NCBI RefSeq assembly: GCF_006539165.1
Contig: NZ_BJMM01000031.1
Coordinates: forward strand, 28,726 to 92,725
Length of the DNA: 64,000 nucleotides
Origin: Streptomyces cacaoi
GTDB lineage: Bacteria; Actinomycetota; Actinomycetes; Streptomycetales; Streptomycetaceae
Direction of reading: 5' to 3'
A program made the position numbers and the translations under genes. The notes beneath the pieces were generated by a model. The model did no database searches and had not been told where the DNA came from. It was given only the letters and a program-made list of their open reading frames with translations. Below are positions 26,907 to 35,001 of the stretch, in pieces. Position 1 is the stretch's first letter. The number at the start of each line of letters is the position of its first letter.

Positions 26907-28157
26907 ATGTCCATCCCCACCGCACCGCAGGCCCACGAGGCGTCCGCCGGCTCCGCCGGTGAGCTGATCGCGCTCGCCGAGGAGCACGGAGCGCACAACT
27001 ACCATCCGCTCCCCGTCGTCATCGCCTCCGGCGAGGGCGCGTGGGTCACCGACACCGAGGGGCGGCGCTATCTCGACATGCTGGCCGGCTACTCGGCGCT
27101 CAACTTCGGCCACCGCAATCCCCGGCTGATCGAGGCGGCGAAGGCCCAGCTCGACCGGGTCACCCTCACCTCCCGCGCCTTCCACCACGACCGCTTCGCC
27201 GCGTTCTGCACCCGGCTCGCCGAGCTGTGCGGCATGGAGATGGTGCTGCCGATGAACACCGGCGCCGAGGCCGTGGAGACGGCGGTGAAGACGGCCCGGA
27301 AGTGGGGCTACCGGGTCAAGGGCGTCCCGAAGGACAAGGCCAGGATCGTCGTCGCCGACGACAACTTCCACGGCCGGACGACGACGGTGATCAGCTTCTC
27401 CAGCGACGAGGAGGCCCGCGCCGACCACGGTCCGTTCACCCCCGGCTTCGTCTCCGTGCCGTACGGCGATCTGGCCGCGCTGGAGGCGGCCGTCGACGAG
27501 GACCCGGACAACACCGTCGCGGTACTGCTGGAGCCCATCCAGGGCGAGGCCGGAGTGATCGTGCCGCCCGCGGGCTATCTGCCGGGCGTACGGGAGCTGA
27601 CCCGCTCGCGGAACGTGCTGTTCCTCGCCGACGAGGTGCAGTCGGGGCTCGGCCGCACCGGCGCCACCTTCGCCTGCGAGCACGAGGACGTCGTGCCGGA
27701 CATGTATCTCCTGGGCAAGGCCCTCGGCGGCGGCATCGTGCCCGTCTCGGCCGTGGTCTCCTCCGCCGAGGTGCTGGGCGTGCACCGCCCCGGCGAGCAC
27801 GGCTCCACCTTCGGCGGCAACCCGCTCGCCTGCGCCGTCGCGCTGGAGGTCGTCGACATGCTCGCGACCGGCGAGTACCAGGAGCGCGCCCGCGAGCTGG
27901 GCGCCCGACTGCACCGGGAGCTGGGCCTGTTGCAGGGCGGCGCGGTGCGCACCGTACGCGGCAGGGGGCTGTGGGCGGGCGTCGACATCGACCCCGCGCG
28001 GGGCACGGGCCGCGAGATCTGCGAGAAGCTGCTGGCCCACGGCGTACTGGTGAAGGACACCCACGGCTCGACGATCCGGCTCGCACCCCCGCTGACCATC
28101 GGCGACGCGGACCTCGACACCGGCCTCGAAGCCCTCAGCAAGGCCCTCGACGCCTGA
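26907..28157 (+). CDS. rocD: Ornithine aminotransferase
   Basis: A 416-residue class III PLP aminotransferase. The start is ATG 26907 behind GGAG. Ornithine aminotransferase-type blocks include YHPLPVVIASGEGAWVTDTE, GYSALNFGHRNP, MNTGAEAVETAVKTARKWGY and DEVQSGLGRTG. The PLP lysine is K271 in LLGKALGGG. It converts ornithine and 2-oxoglutarate to glutamate semialdehyde and glutamate. The arginine-catabolism genes that often accompany it are not in view. A strong hairpin terminator follows at 28168. Confidence 0.93.
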   Translation: MSIPTAPQAHEASAGSAGELIALAEEHGAHNYHPLPVVIASGEGAWVTDTEGRRYLDMLAGYSALNFGHRNPRLIEAAKAQLDRVTLTSRAFHHDRFAAFCTRLAELCGMEMVLPMNTGAEAVETAVKTARKWGYRVKGVPKDKARIVVADDNFHGRTTTVISFSSDEEARADHGPFTPGFVSVPYGDLAALEAAVDEDPDNTVAVLLEPIQGEAGVIVPPAGYLPGVRELTRSRNVLFLADEVQSGLGRTGATFACEHEDVVPDMYLLGKALGGGIVPVSAVVSSAEVLGVHRPGEHGSTFGGNPLACAVALEVVDMLATGEYQERARELGARLHRELGLLQGGAVRTVRGRGLWAGVDIDPARGTGREICEKLLAHGVLVKDTHGSTIRLAPPLTIGDADLDTGLEALSKALDA

Positions 28158-28167
28158 CCGCACCCGT

Positions 28168-28200
28168 GAGCCGGGGCCCGTACCCCGTCGGCCCCGGCTC
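28168..28200. terminator. Terminator between rocD and the GNAT gene
   Basis: A perfect 11-bp stem (gagccggggcc, 28168-28178, with ggccccggctc, 28190-28200) and an 11-base loop sit 10 bp after the rocD stop and just beyond the end of the convergent acetyltransferase gene. Confidence 0.8.
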
Positions 28201-28218
28201 CCGCCGGCGGCGTCCCGG

Positions 28219-28842
28219 TCAGCCGCCGCCGGGCGCCTCCCACTCCGCGGGACGCGAGCACCCGGAGCCGGGCGCGAGCGCCGCCATCACGACGGCGTCC
28301 ACGCGCTCGCCCTCCCACAGCAGCGCCTCCCGCAGGACGCCCTCCACGACGAACCCGGCCTTCTCGTAGGCCCGCCGGGCGCGCGGGTTGGTCGTGAAGA
28401 CCTCCAGGGCGATGCGGTGCAGCCCCAGCACCTCGAAGCCGTACCGCAACAGCAACCGCGTCGCCTCGGTACCCAGGCCACGGCCGGTGGCGGCGGGCAC
28501 CAGCGCGATACGGAACGAGCTGCTCTCGTTGGGCGGATCCCACTCGTGCAGCACCACTTCGCCGACGACGGCGCCGCTCGCCCGCTCCACCACGGCGAGA
28601 TCGAGCCGGTCGTCCCGGTCCGCGCGGCTGCCGTACCACTCCCGCAGCCGCGCCTCGTCGTACCGGTGCAGCCCGTGACCGCCGGTGAGCCGGGCCGTCT
28701 CCGGGTCGCGGAACAGCGGCAGCAGCGCGGGCACGTCGTCGGCGGTGACCGGACGCAGCACGACCCGGTCCCCGTCCAGCGTCGGTTTCCGGCCGAAGTC
28801 GGCCTTTTCCTGGGGGAGTTCGCGTAGGGTCATGTGCCGCAT
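28219..28842 (-). CDS. RimJ/RimL-type GNAT acetyltransferase
   Basis: The 207-residue protein (or 204 from the ATG at 28833) has the GNAT fold with acetyl-CoA motif A (VPAATGRGLGTEATRLLLRY) and the RimJ/RimL-type C-terminal pattern (GLHRIALEVFTTNPRARRAY, EKAGFVVEGVLREALLWEGE). This subgroup acetylates N-terminal amino groups of proteins or small amines. The substrate is unknown. Neither start has a clear ribosome binding site. Confidence 0.88.
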   Translation of the reverse strand: MRHMTLRELPQEKADFGRKPTLDGDRVVLRPVTADDVPALLPLFRDPETARLTGGHGLHRYDEARLREWYGSRADRDDRLDLAVVERASGAVVGEVVLHEWDPPNESSSFRIALVPAATGRGLGTEATRLLLRYGFEVLGLHRIALEVFTTNPRARRAYEKAGFVVEGVLREALLWEGERVDAVVMAALAPGSGCSRPAEWEAPGGG

Positions 28843-28993
28843 GCTGCCCCGCGGGCCGTGGCCGCGTCACCGGCTTTCCGCCCCGCCGGCCCGCCCGGCA
28901 CCACCAACGGGCCCCGGCCCGCCCGCTGTTGCGCTCCGCTTGCACCCCGCACGCTGTGCTGGGCGCACCCTCGATCCTGCTCCGCCCGGAAGG

Positions 28994-29491
28994 ATGATGA
29001 CCTTGGAGACGCTCCAACTGCTCGCGCTCGTCGCCGCGACGGTGACCACAGGGCTGGTCGGCGGACTGTTCTACGGCTTCTCCATCTCGGTCATGCGGGC
29101 GCTGCGCGGCACCGACGACCGCACCTTCATCGAGGTCATGCAGCGCATCAACACCGCCATCCTCAACGGCTGGTTCGTCCTCGGCTACATCGGCGCCCTC
29201 CTGTTCACCGGCGCAGCCGTCGCCCTGCTCGGCCCGGACCGCCACGACGCCCTCTACCCGGCCGCCGGCGCACTCTTCTGCTACGCGGCCTCCATGCTGA
29301 TCACCGGCCGCTTCAACATCCCCCTCAACAAGGCCCTGGACGCCGCGGGCCCGCCCGCCCGCATCCCCGACCCCGCCCGCGTCCGAGCCGCGTTCGAACC
29401 CGCCTGGGTCCGCTGGAACACCGTACGCACCCTCCTGTGCGTAGGCGCCGTACTCCTGCTGTGCTGGGCGCTCGTGGTGCACGGGGGGTGA
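28994..29491 (+). CDS. DUF1772 membrane protein (first copy)
   Basis: 165 residues with four transmembrane helices, matching DUF1772 (anthrone oxygenase-like) proteins: VGGLFYGFSISVMRALRG near the start, FIEVMQRINTAILNGWFVLG in the middle and ITGRFNIPLNKALD near the third helix. GGAAGG precedes two adjacent ATGs (28994, 28997). The name anthrone oxygenase comes from fungal homologues, and activity in Streptomyces proteins is mostly untested. A second family member lies at 37812-38402. Confidence 0.82.
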   Translation: MMTLETLQLLALVAATVTTGLVGGLFYGFSISVMRALRGTDDRTFIEVMQRINTAILNGWFVLGYIGALLFTGAAVALLGPDRHDALYPAAGALFCYAASMLITGRFNIPLNKALDAAGPPARIPDPARVRAAFEPAWVRWNTVRTLLCVGAVLLLCWALVVHGG

Positions 29492-29502
29492 GGTGGCCCC
29501 TC

Positions 29503-29537
29503 CCCCGTACGGTCTTCGGAGCGATGACCGTACGGGG
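29503..29537. terminator. Terminator between DUF1772 and methyltransferase genes
   Basis: A perfect 12-bp stem (ccccgtacggtc, 29503-29514, with gaccgtacgggg, 29526-29537) and an 11-base loop lie between two convergent stop codons, 11 bp after the first. It probably works in both directions. Confidence 0.85.
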
Positions 29538-29564
29538 CCGCGTGGGATGCCGGGCGTCGCGTTC

Positions 29565-30527
29565 TCAGTCGCGGCGTGCCACGACCAGTACGGGGCCGCC
29601 CGGCATCGTCGGGAACTGCCGTTCGTCGCGCAGGCCGTGCGCGGTGAGGGTCCTGGTCATGCGGTCCGTGTCGTAGGCGTTGCCGCCGTTGCGTACGGCC
29701 TGCCAGCCCGCGACGGCCCGGCGCAGCGGGTCCGGGGCCGGCGGGTTGGTGCCGACGACGATCCAGGCGCCCGGTTTGAGCGCCTCGGTCAGCCGGGGCA
29801 GTGCCTGCGCCAGTGCCTCCTCCGCCAGGAAGGGCGCGGGCAGCCAGATCATGTCGTAGGCGGCCTGCTCCGTCAGGTCAGCGGCGTCGGTACGGCGCAG
29901 GGTGACACGTCCGGCGGCCTCGGTACCGGCGTCGGCCAGCTCGTTGCGCGCCAGTTCCAGCACGCGCTCCATGACGTCGACGCCGACGACCTCGGCGCGG
30001 GGGAACGCCTCCGCGAGGGCCAGCGCCAGCGCGGCCGTGCCGGTGCCGACGTCCAGGATGCGGCTGCCCTGCGCGGCCAGCCGGTCCGCGAGGCCGGGCA
30101 GCACGGGGACGAGCCTGCCCGCGATGGCGCGGCCCGTGCCGGCGGACGCGCGGCCCTGGTTGAGCAGCACCTCGTCGTCCAGGTCCACCCAGCCGCCGGT
30201 CCCGCCCTGGTCGCCCGCGGCCACCGCCAGCGCCTGACGCAGCGAGCTGAGACGCGCCTGCGCCGCGCCGTGGTGCGTCGCGCCGTCCGGGTACCGGTAC
30301 GCCGGGTGCAGGGCCGGTGTATCCCCGTCCCGCTGTATCAGCCCTGCGGCCTCAAGTACGGCGGTGCGCTGCGGGTTCGCCGCGAGGACGTCGGCCGGGG
30401 CCTTCGTGGCGGCGTCCTCCAGGGTGGCGATCAGGGCCGCCAGCGCCCAGGTCGCCGCCTCCAGGCTGCCGGACGGGTCGTCGTCCGGGCTCGGCGCGGG
30501 GACGGAGGACGGAGTGGGCTCGGACAT
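29565..30527 (-). CDS. SAM-dependent methyltransferase
   Basis: The 320-residue protein starts at ATG 30527 behind GGAAAGG. The N-terminal 110 residues form a helical, winged-helix-like region with LEAAGLIQRDGDTPALHPAY. The class I methyltransferase domain begins with motif I ILDVGTGTAALALALAEAFP (about 168) and continues with the acidic ribose-binding strand VVGVDVMERVLELAR. The two-part layout is like that of small-molecule O- or C-methyltransferases. No biosynthetic genes are adjacent, and the acceptor is unknown. Confidence 0.85.
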   Translation of the reverse strand: MSEPTPSSVPAPSPDDDPSGSLEAATWALAALIATLEDAATKAPADVLAANPQRTAVLEAAGLIQRDGDTPALHPAYRYPDGATHHGAAQARLSSLRQALAVAAGDQGGTGGWVDLDDEVLLNQGRASAGTGRAIAGRLVPVLPGLADRLAAQGSRILDVGTGTAALALALAEAFPRAEVVGVDVMERVLELARNELADAGTEAAGRVTLRRTDAADLTEQAAYDMIWLPAPFLAEEALAQALPRLTEALKPGAWIVVGTNPPAPDPLRRAVAGWQAVRNGGNAYDTDRMTRTLTAHGLRDERQFPTMPGGPVLVVARRD

Positions 30528-30633
30528 GCGCGGACCTTTCCTGCCTGCGGGGCTTGCCAGGTCATCATCCCGCCCTCGCCGATCCGCCCTCAGCGGGGGC
30601 GCCGTACGGCCTTCGGCCCGTCCGCGCATGTGA

Positions 30634-30672
30634 GAACCCCCGTGCGGCCGGTGGAGAAGCGCACGGGGGTTC
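30634..30672 (-). terminator. Terminator downstream of the XRE/DUF397 pair
   Basis: A perfect 13-bp stem (gaacccccgtgcg, 30634-30646, with cgcacgggggttc, 30660-30672) with a 13-base loop lies 23 bp beyond the leftward DUF397 stop codon. Confidence 0.85.
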
Positions 30673-30694
30673 GTGAGTGTTTCCAGGCGCCGGT

Positions 30695-30904
30695 TCAGCG
30701 CTCCGTGTTCTTCAGCCCACCGACGAACGCGCCCCACGCCCCCGCCGAAAACCTCAGCGGCACACGCCGCACATCCTTGCTGTCCCGAACAGGCACCACA
30801 CCGAACCCGATCGAACCCGGCGCCCACTCCAGACAGTTACCGCCTTCACCACCGCTGTAGCTGCTCTTGAACCAGACGGCGCGGCTGTTGGGGATGATGC
30901 TCAT
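30695..30904 (-). CDS. DUF397 small protein
   Basis: A 69-residue protein with the DUF397 signature (WFKSSYSGGEGGNCLEWAP, then VPVRDSKD and the C-terminal WGAFVGGLK). It overlaps the upstream XRE gene by 4 bp (ATGA), so the two are translationally coupled. Such pairs are numerous in Streptomyces, for example around whiJ and abaA. The small protein is thought to modulate its XRE partner, an established association with uncertain mechanism. No metal or catalytic site is visible. Confidence 0.93.
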   Translation of the reverse strand: MSIIPNSRAVWFKSSYSGGEGGNCLEWAPGSIGFGVVPVRDSKDVRRVPLRFSAGAWGAFVGGLKNTER

Positions 30905-31746
30905 GGGGTGTGCTCTCCCATCACGCTGCGAATCATGGCCAGTGATTGCCCCGGTGATAGCGCTTCCGCGCGAAGCCGGTCAAACCTGGTGTGGGCGTCC
31001 TTCACTTGTCCTGGAGAGTCAATCACCTGCCCGACACCTTGGCCCTCGGAGTACAGAACTTGAGGCTGCTCTATGGCCTGGGGGAAGTCCAGAAGCGTGT
31101 AGGGCGAAGAGGCCGGAGGCGCACCGGAGGCGAATGTCAGCACTTGCAAGGTGACGGCCGGGTATTCCGCCATGGTCGCCAGGTGGCGAAGCTGTGCGCG
31201 CATGACCTCGGCGCCGCCCACCTTCCGTCGCAGGCACGCCTCGTCCAGGATCAGCCACAGCAGCGGCGACTCCTCGCCCTCACCGCGTTCGTGCAGCTTT
31301 CCGCGCTGCAACCTCAGCTCGACCTTCGCCGCTGTCTGTTCCGGGGTGTCGAGCGGCTGGCCCGCACGCAGCAACGCCCACGCGTACTCCCGCGTCTGCG
31401 CCCCACCGAACACCAGGTTCGTGGAGTAGTCGCAGATCACGGACGCCTGTGCCTCCAACTCCACGAACGGCGCGAACCAGTCGGGGTGTTCCACGCGGAG
31501 CCGTCGCAACGACTCGGTGAACAGGTCTCCCGTGCCGAACGCGCGGTCACACCCCTCGGCGAACTTCTCCGAGGGAGTGAGCGAGCCGGACTCGACGCGG
31601 CTCACGTACGCCTCGCTGTAGCCCGTGGCGCCGCCGAGGCCCTTCTGGGTCATGTTCCGGGCCTGCCGTACCCGGCGCACGTCCGCCCCGAACGTGGTGG
31701 GCATACCGCCGCTAAAGGCCGGCCGCCGTGTTCGCCTCCGTGCCAT
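30901..31746 (-). CDS. XRE-family regulator with DUF5753 domain
   Basis: 281 residues from ATG 31746. The N-terminal helix-turn-helix (FGADVRRVRQARNMTQKGLG, then YSEAYVSRVESGSLTPSEKF) is followed by the DUF5753-type C-terminal domain (about 100-280: WFAPFVELEAQASVICDYS, QLRHLATMAEYPAVTLQVL). This is the WhiJ-like regulator class that pairs with DUF397 proteins. A reading from 31806 would add 20 residues without similarity. It is divergent from two coupled mini-genes that probably belong to the same regulatory unit. Target unknown. Confidence 0.92.
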   Translation of the reverse strand: MARRRTRRPAFSGGMPTTFGADVRRVRQARNMTQKGLGGATGYSEAYVSRVESGSLTPSEKFAEGCDRAFGTGDLFTESLRRLRVEHPDWFAPFVELEAQASVICDYSTNLVFGGAQTREYAWALLRAGQPLDTPEQTAAKVELRLQRGKLHERGEGEESPLLWLILDEACLRRKVGGAEVMRAQLRHLATMAEYPAVTLQVLTFASGAPPASSPYTLLDFPQAIEQPQVLYSEGQGVGQVIDSPGQVKDAHTRFDRLRAEALSPGQSLAMIRSVMGEHTP

Positions 31747-31880
31747 GTCTGACCAGCCTTTGCGTCCTCGTCGCCAAGTACCCACGCCCGTGGGCGACTT
31801 GAGCACTCCCGGTTAAGTAGTGTCAGGCTACCGCTCGCCGTGTTGACCTCGCCACAGAGCGTGAGTGGGAGGCGACGCCT

Positions 31881-32042
31881 ATGGATCTCCAAGACGGGGT
31901 CACTGTGCACGGGGAGGCCGGGCCCACGGGGCCGGTGGAGGATGTGCGGTCGGCGTGTGAGCACGTGGGCGCATTGGAGGTGCGGCCGGACGGCAAGCAC
32001 TGTGCTGCCTGCGGGGCCCTGATCTACCCGGCCGTCCCATGA
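31881..32042 (+). CDS. 53-residue Cys-pair mini-protein
   Basis: A short frame from ATG 31881 encodes 53 residues ending HCAACGALIYPAVP, with a CxxC knuckle (CAAC) and another Cys in VRSACEHVG. That is enough for a small zinc site or disulfide. A ribosome binding site-like GTGGGAGG lies about 12 bases upstream. Its stop overlaps the next gene as ATGA. Similar zinc-ribbon-like mini-genes accompany XRE/DUF397 pairs in Streptomyces. Function unknown. Confidence 0.65.
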   Translation: MDLQDGVTVHGEAGPTGPVEDVRSACEHVGALEVRPDGKHCAACGALIYPAVP

Positions 32043-32272
32043 GGGCGCGCGGGTTCCATGTCGTGAGCGCCGCGCTGCCGGAAGAGTTCCTGCTGCCGGA
32101 GGTGGTGGGCGGGTGCTGCCAGTGCGCGTATCTCTCACGGCTCTACGTCGGGTACCGGCGTATGCCGCAAGGGGCCCGCAGGCGGGGCCAGTTGATGGGG
32201 TTCGCACTGGGGCTGTGGCGGGAGCACGCGGTGGAGCACGGAGTGGAGGACGAGGGGATGGGTGAGGCGTGA
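32039..32272 (+). CDS. 77-residue conserved hypothetical protein
   Basis: This frame is coupled by ATGA overlap to the 53-residue gene. It has a CCQC motif (VVGGCCQCAYLS), followed by a basic stretch (YRRMPQGARRRGQ) and a short acidic C terminus. No membrane helix or known fold is visible. The coupling and the divergent XRE/DUF397 pair suggest a four-gene regulatory locus. Confidence 0.65.
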   Translation: MRARGFHVVSAALPEEFLLPEVVGGCCQCAYLSRLYVGYRRMPQGARRRGQLMGFALGLWREHAVEHGVEDEGMGEA

Positions 32273-32317
32273 CGCTCGCGGGGTGGTGGCGTCGGGGGCG
32301 GGGAGGGACACCGGCGG

Positions 32318-33571
32318 TCAGGCGGTGGGGGTGGTGGGGCGGTGCAGTGCGGTGGTGAGGGTGGTCGCCACGACGGCGACGGCGAGGACCAGGGTCGCCG
32401 TGTTCCGGCCGAGGGGCCCGGCGAGCAGGCCGAGCGCGAGCGTGGGCACGGTCGTGCCGGTGTAGACGGCCAGGAAGTACGTGGACAGCAGGTCCGCCCT
32501 GCGCGACGGGTCGGCGAGCCGCTGGGTGACCGCGATGCCGCGGCGGAAGGCGAGGCCGATGCCGGCTCCGGCCAGCAGCGTCCCGACGGCGAACGTGGGC
32601 AGGGACCGCGTCCACAGGCCGGTCTCGAACACCGCGACGCCCGCCATGAGGAACGCCGGTGCCGGCCGGCGCCCGGCGGCCCACCGTTCCGGCGCCGCGA
32701 CCTGGGCGGCCAGCGCGGCGAGGAACAGCAGCCCGACCTGCGCGCCGACGGCCGCGACGTTGTGGACGTGCAGCTGCTCGCCGAGGAAGGACGGCACCAG
32801 CGAGGAGAAGAGGCCGCTGACCGCGAACGCGGCGAGGACGGCGGTGGCGGCCCACAGGAACTCGGCACGCGCCGCGCGCTGTCGGGGCAGGGCCGGGCGG
32901 CGGACGGACAGCCCGGGCCACCGCCGGTCGGCGACGGTCTCGGGGGTGACGGCGACGGCCAGGAGCGCCGGGACGAGAGCGGCGAGGTGGATCCGGAACA
33001 CGAGATGGGTGGGGTCGGCGCCGTACTGCGCGAACAGGCCGGCGGCGACGGTGCCCAGGCCCAGCCCGCCCATGTTGGCCACGGCCGAGACGGTCGACGC
33101 GCGCCGGGCCCGCCCGGGTCCGGCCAGCTCACCGAGCGCGGCGGTCGCGGTGGCGGTGCAGACGCCGGTGCTCAGGCCGCACAGGAAGCGTGCCGCCAGC
33201 AGCGTCGGCACATCGTCGGCGACCAGGAACAGCGCCGTGCTCGCTGCGGCGGCCAGGACGGCGGCGGCCAGGGGCGGGCGGCGGCCCGCGCGGTCGGAGA
33301 GCGCGGCGAAGACCATCAGCGCGAGCACCGTCCCGACGGCGTAGACGGCGAAGATCAGCGTCGTGGTGAAGGGCCCGAAGCCCATCCGTGGCGCCCAGAA
33401 CGCGTAGAGCGGTACGGGCAGTGTGCCGCCCAGCATGACCAGCGTGTACACCGCGGCCACCAGCGGGAATCCGGCGCGTGCCCGGCGTCCGGCGGGGCCG
33501 GGGCGGGCTGCGGGCGGACGGGGGACGCGGCGTCGTCGATCATCGTGCGGCCTTTCGAGCGCGGAAGCCAT
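32318..33571 (-). CDS. MFS efflux transporter
   Basis: The 417-residue protein has twelve predicted helices after a 35-residue basic head. Drug/H+ antiporter-type motif A is ALSDRAGRRP after helix 2, and the second half repeats the pattern. The ATG at 33571 has no ribosome binding site, but a promoter (TTGATC-N17-TAACGT) ends eight bases upstream, so it may be translated from a leaderless mRNA. Divergence from a TetR gene is the classical arrangement for a repressor-controlled exporter. Substrate unknown. Confidence 0.9.
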   Translation of the reverse strand: MASALERPHDDRRRRVPRPPAARPGPAGRRARAGFPLVAAVYTLVMLGGTLPVPLYAFWAPRMGFGPFTTTLIFAVYAVGTVLALMVFAALSDRAGRRPPLAAAVLAAAASTALFLVADDVPTLLAARFLCGLSTGVCTATATAALGELAGPGRARRASTVSAVANMGGLGLGTVAAGLFAQYGADPTHLVFRIHLAALVPALLAVAVTPETVADRRWPGLSVRRPALPRQRAARAEFLWAATAVLAAFAVSGLFSSLVPSFLGEQLHVHNVAAVGAQVGLLFLAALAAQVAAPERWAAGRRPAPAFLMAGVAVFETGLWTRSLPTFAVGTLLAGAGIGLAFRRGIAVTQRLADPSRRADLLSTYFLAVYTGTTVPTLALGLLAGPLGRNTATLVLAVAVVATTLTTALHRPTTPTA

Positions 33572-33680
33572 CGGCCGTCACGTTAGCTATCCTGGATCGA
33601 TCGATCAAAGATGTTTTGACCAAACGATCCAAGATGTGGGTAGGGTCACAGAAGACACACGACAACGGGAGGTGGACGCC
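33572..33680. promoter_or_regulatory. Divergent MFS/tetR promoters with paired operator-like repeats
   Basis: Minus strand: TTGATC (33603-33608) and TAACGT (33580-33585), spacer 17, for the MFS gene. Plus strand: TTGACC (33616-33621) and TAGGGT (33641-33646), spacer 19, for tetR. The direct repeat GATC(A/C)AAGATG occurs at 33603-33613 and 33626-33636. One copy covers the MFS -35, the other the spacer of the tetR promoter. This is well placed for TetR autorepression and pump control. Confidence 0.65.
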
Positions 33681-34313
33681 ATGGCCGGACGGAAGCAGTT
33701 CGACACCGACACGGCCCTGGACCAGGCGATGCGGGTGTTCTGGCAGCGCGGCTACGCCGACGCCTCACTCGACGCCCTCGGCTCCGCGACGGGGCTCGGC
33801 CGCGGCTCCCTCTACGGCGCCTTCGGCAACAAGGACGCCCTGTTCCGCCAGTGCCTGGACCGCTACGCGTCGCTCTACGGCGCGCGGTACGAGCAGGCCC
33901 TCGCCGCGCACCCCGACGACCCGGTGCGCGCGATCGAGGACTTCTTCGAGGTCGTCCTGGACCGCATCGCCGACCCGTCGGTCCCCACAGGCTGCCTCAT
34001 CGCCCAGTCCGCCGCCCAGGCGCTGACGTTGAAGGAGGAGAACAGCGCCCGGGTGCGCGCCCTGCTCGACGCACAGCACCAGCGGGTACGGGCGGCCCTC
34101 GCGGGCTCCTCGGCCGACGCCCGCACCCTCGACGAACTCGCCTCGTTCGTCGTCGCCGTCAACCAGTCGCTGGCCGTACTGAGCCGCGCCGGCACCCCCG
34201 ACGCCGAACTGCGGTCCATCGCCCGGATCGCCTGCGCGAAAGTGGCGGACACGCTCGACCGGCCGGCGTCGGAGAACACCGGCCGACGGCGGAGTACGCC
34301 GGAAGCCGATTGA
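33681..34313 (+). CDS. TetR-family repressor
   Basis: A 210-residue protein. The N-terminal helix-turn-helix is clear (ALDQAMRVFWQRGYADASLD, then LGRGSLYGAFGNKDALFRQC), with the C-terminal all-helical ligand domain of the TetR_C/AcrR type (CLIAQSAAQALTLKEENSAR). The ATG at 33681 follows GGGAGGTGG. It most likely represses the divergent MFS exporter and itself. The inducing ligand is unknown and may be the exported compound. Confidence 0.92.
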   Translation: MAGRKQFDTDTALDQAMRVFWQRGYADASLDALGSATGLGRGSLYGAFGNKDALFRQCLDRYASLYGARYEQALAAHPDDPVRAIEDFFEVVLDRIADPSVPTGCLIAQSAAQALTLKEENSARVRALLDAQHQRVRAALAGSSADARTLDELASFVVAVNQSLAVLSRAGTPDAELRSIARIACAKVADTLDRPASENTGRRRSTPEAD

Positions 34314-34410
34314 CGGATGCGGATTTCGAGCATCGGCCCGCGGTGAGCCCAACGGCACCACGCCACAAGGCGAGTTGCGGAATCCCACTCCGGAGCGGAG
34401 ACGGGACGGA

Positions 34411-34992
34411 TTAATCAGCGCATCCCCGCTTGTGGGCCGCCCGCTCCAAGCGATCCTGCAGCAACCGCTTGAAGGCAGCACGGCGTTCGGAAACGTCACT
34501 CGGCGCCGGGATGCTCGCGTACACCTCGACAGCCAAGGTCTTCCCCTCGCCTCGCGCCGGGCACGAGCGCACCGCGATCCCCCCGCGATCCGCAACCCTC
34601 GCGCCGTCACCGATCGCCGCCTCACGTGGATTTCCGTAGGCTTCGAGCCGGCCCCTCTTCACCTTCAGCGGCTCCGTACCGTGCGGAACAACGTCCCATT
34701 TGACCTGCAGCACCTGGTCGTACCGAGCCCCTTCCTTTCGCTGCACGTCCACGGTGCAGGTGCCGCCGACCGCGCCACTCCGGGTACTCCGCGTCCGTGC
34801 CTTCACACCCGAAGGCATCAAAGGACCCAGGAGTTCTGCATCCACTTTCGTGCCGCACAGATCATCCGGCACGGCGTAATCCCTGTCCTGGCTGTGGCCA
34901 CAGCCCGCGAGGCCGACTAGGAGCGCGGCACCGAGCGCCCACCCGGACCACCGATCAGCGCGACCAACGGAAAGGCTCGTCCCCATCGTCAT
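34411..34992 (-). CDS. Putative lipoprotein, last gene of a low-GC cassette
   Basis: A 193-residue protein with a signal peptide and lipobox (LLVGLAGC), then a soluble domain with three to four cysteines (DDLCGTKVD, VGGTCTVDVQ, AVRSCPARG, KRGCAD) and alternating beta-type segments. It starts 10 bp after the stop of the upstream 724-residue gene, so they are one operon. It resembles DUF3558-like secreted lipoproteins only loosely. Within the cassette it could be a membrane-tethered partner or immunity protein, which is inference. Confidence 0.75.
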   Translation of the reverse strand: MTMGTSLSVGRADRWSGWALGAALLVGLAGCGHSQDRDYAVPDDLCGTKVDAELLGPLMPSGVKARTRSTRSGAVGGTCTVDVQRKEGARYDQVLQVKWDVVPHGTEPLKVKRGRLEAYGNPREAAIGDGARVADRGGIAVRSCPARGEGKTLAVEVYASIPAPSDVSERRAAFKRLLQDRLERAAHKRGCAD

Positions 34993-35001
34993 TTCCGTAC
35001 C

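Noticed and set aside
28994..29491. Anthrone oxygenase of an aromatic polyketide pathway
   Set aside because: DUF1772 proteins are common orphan membrane proteins in Streptomyces, and no aromatic polyketide genes are present.
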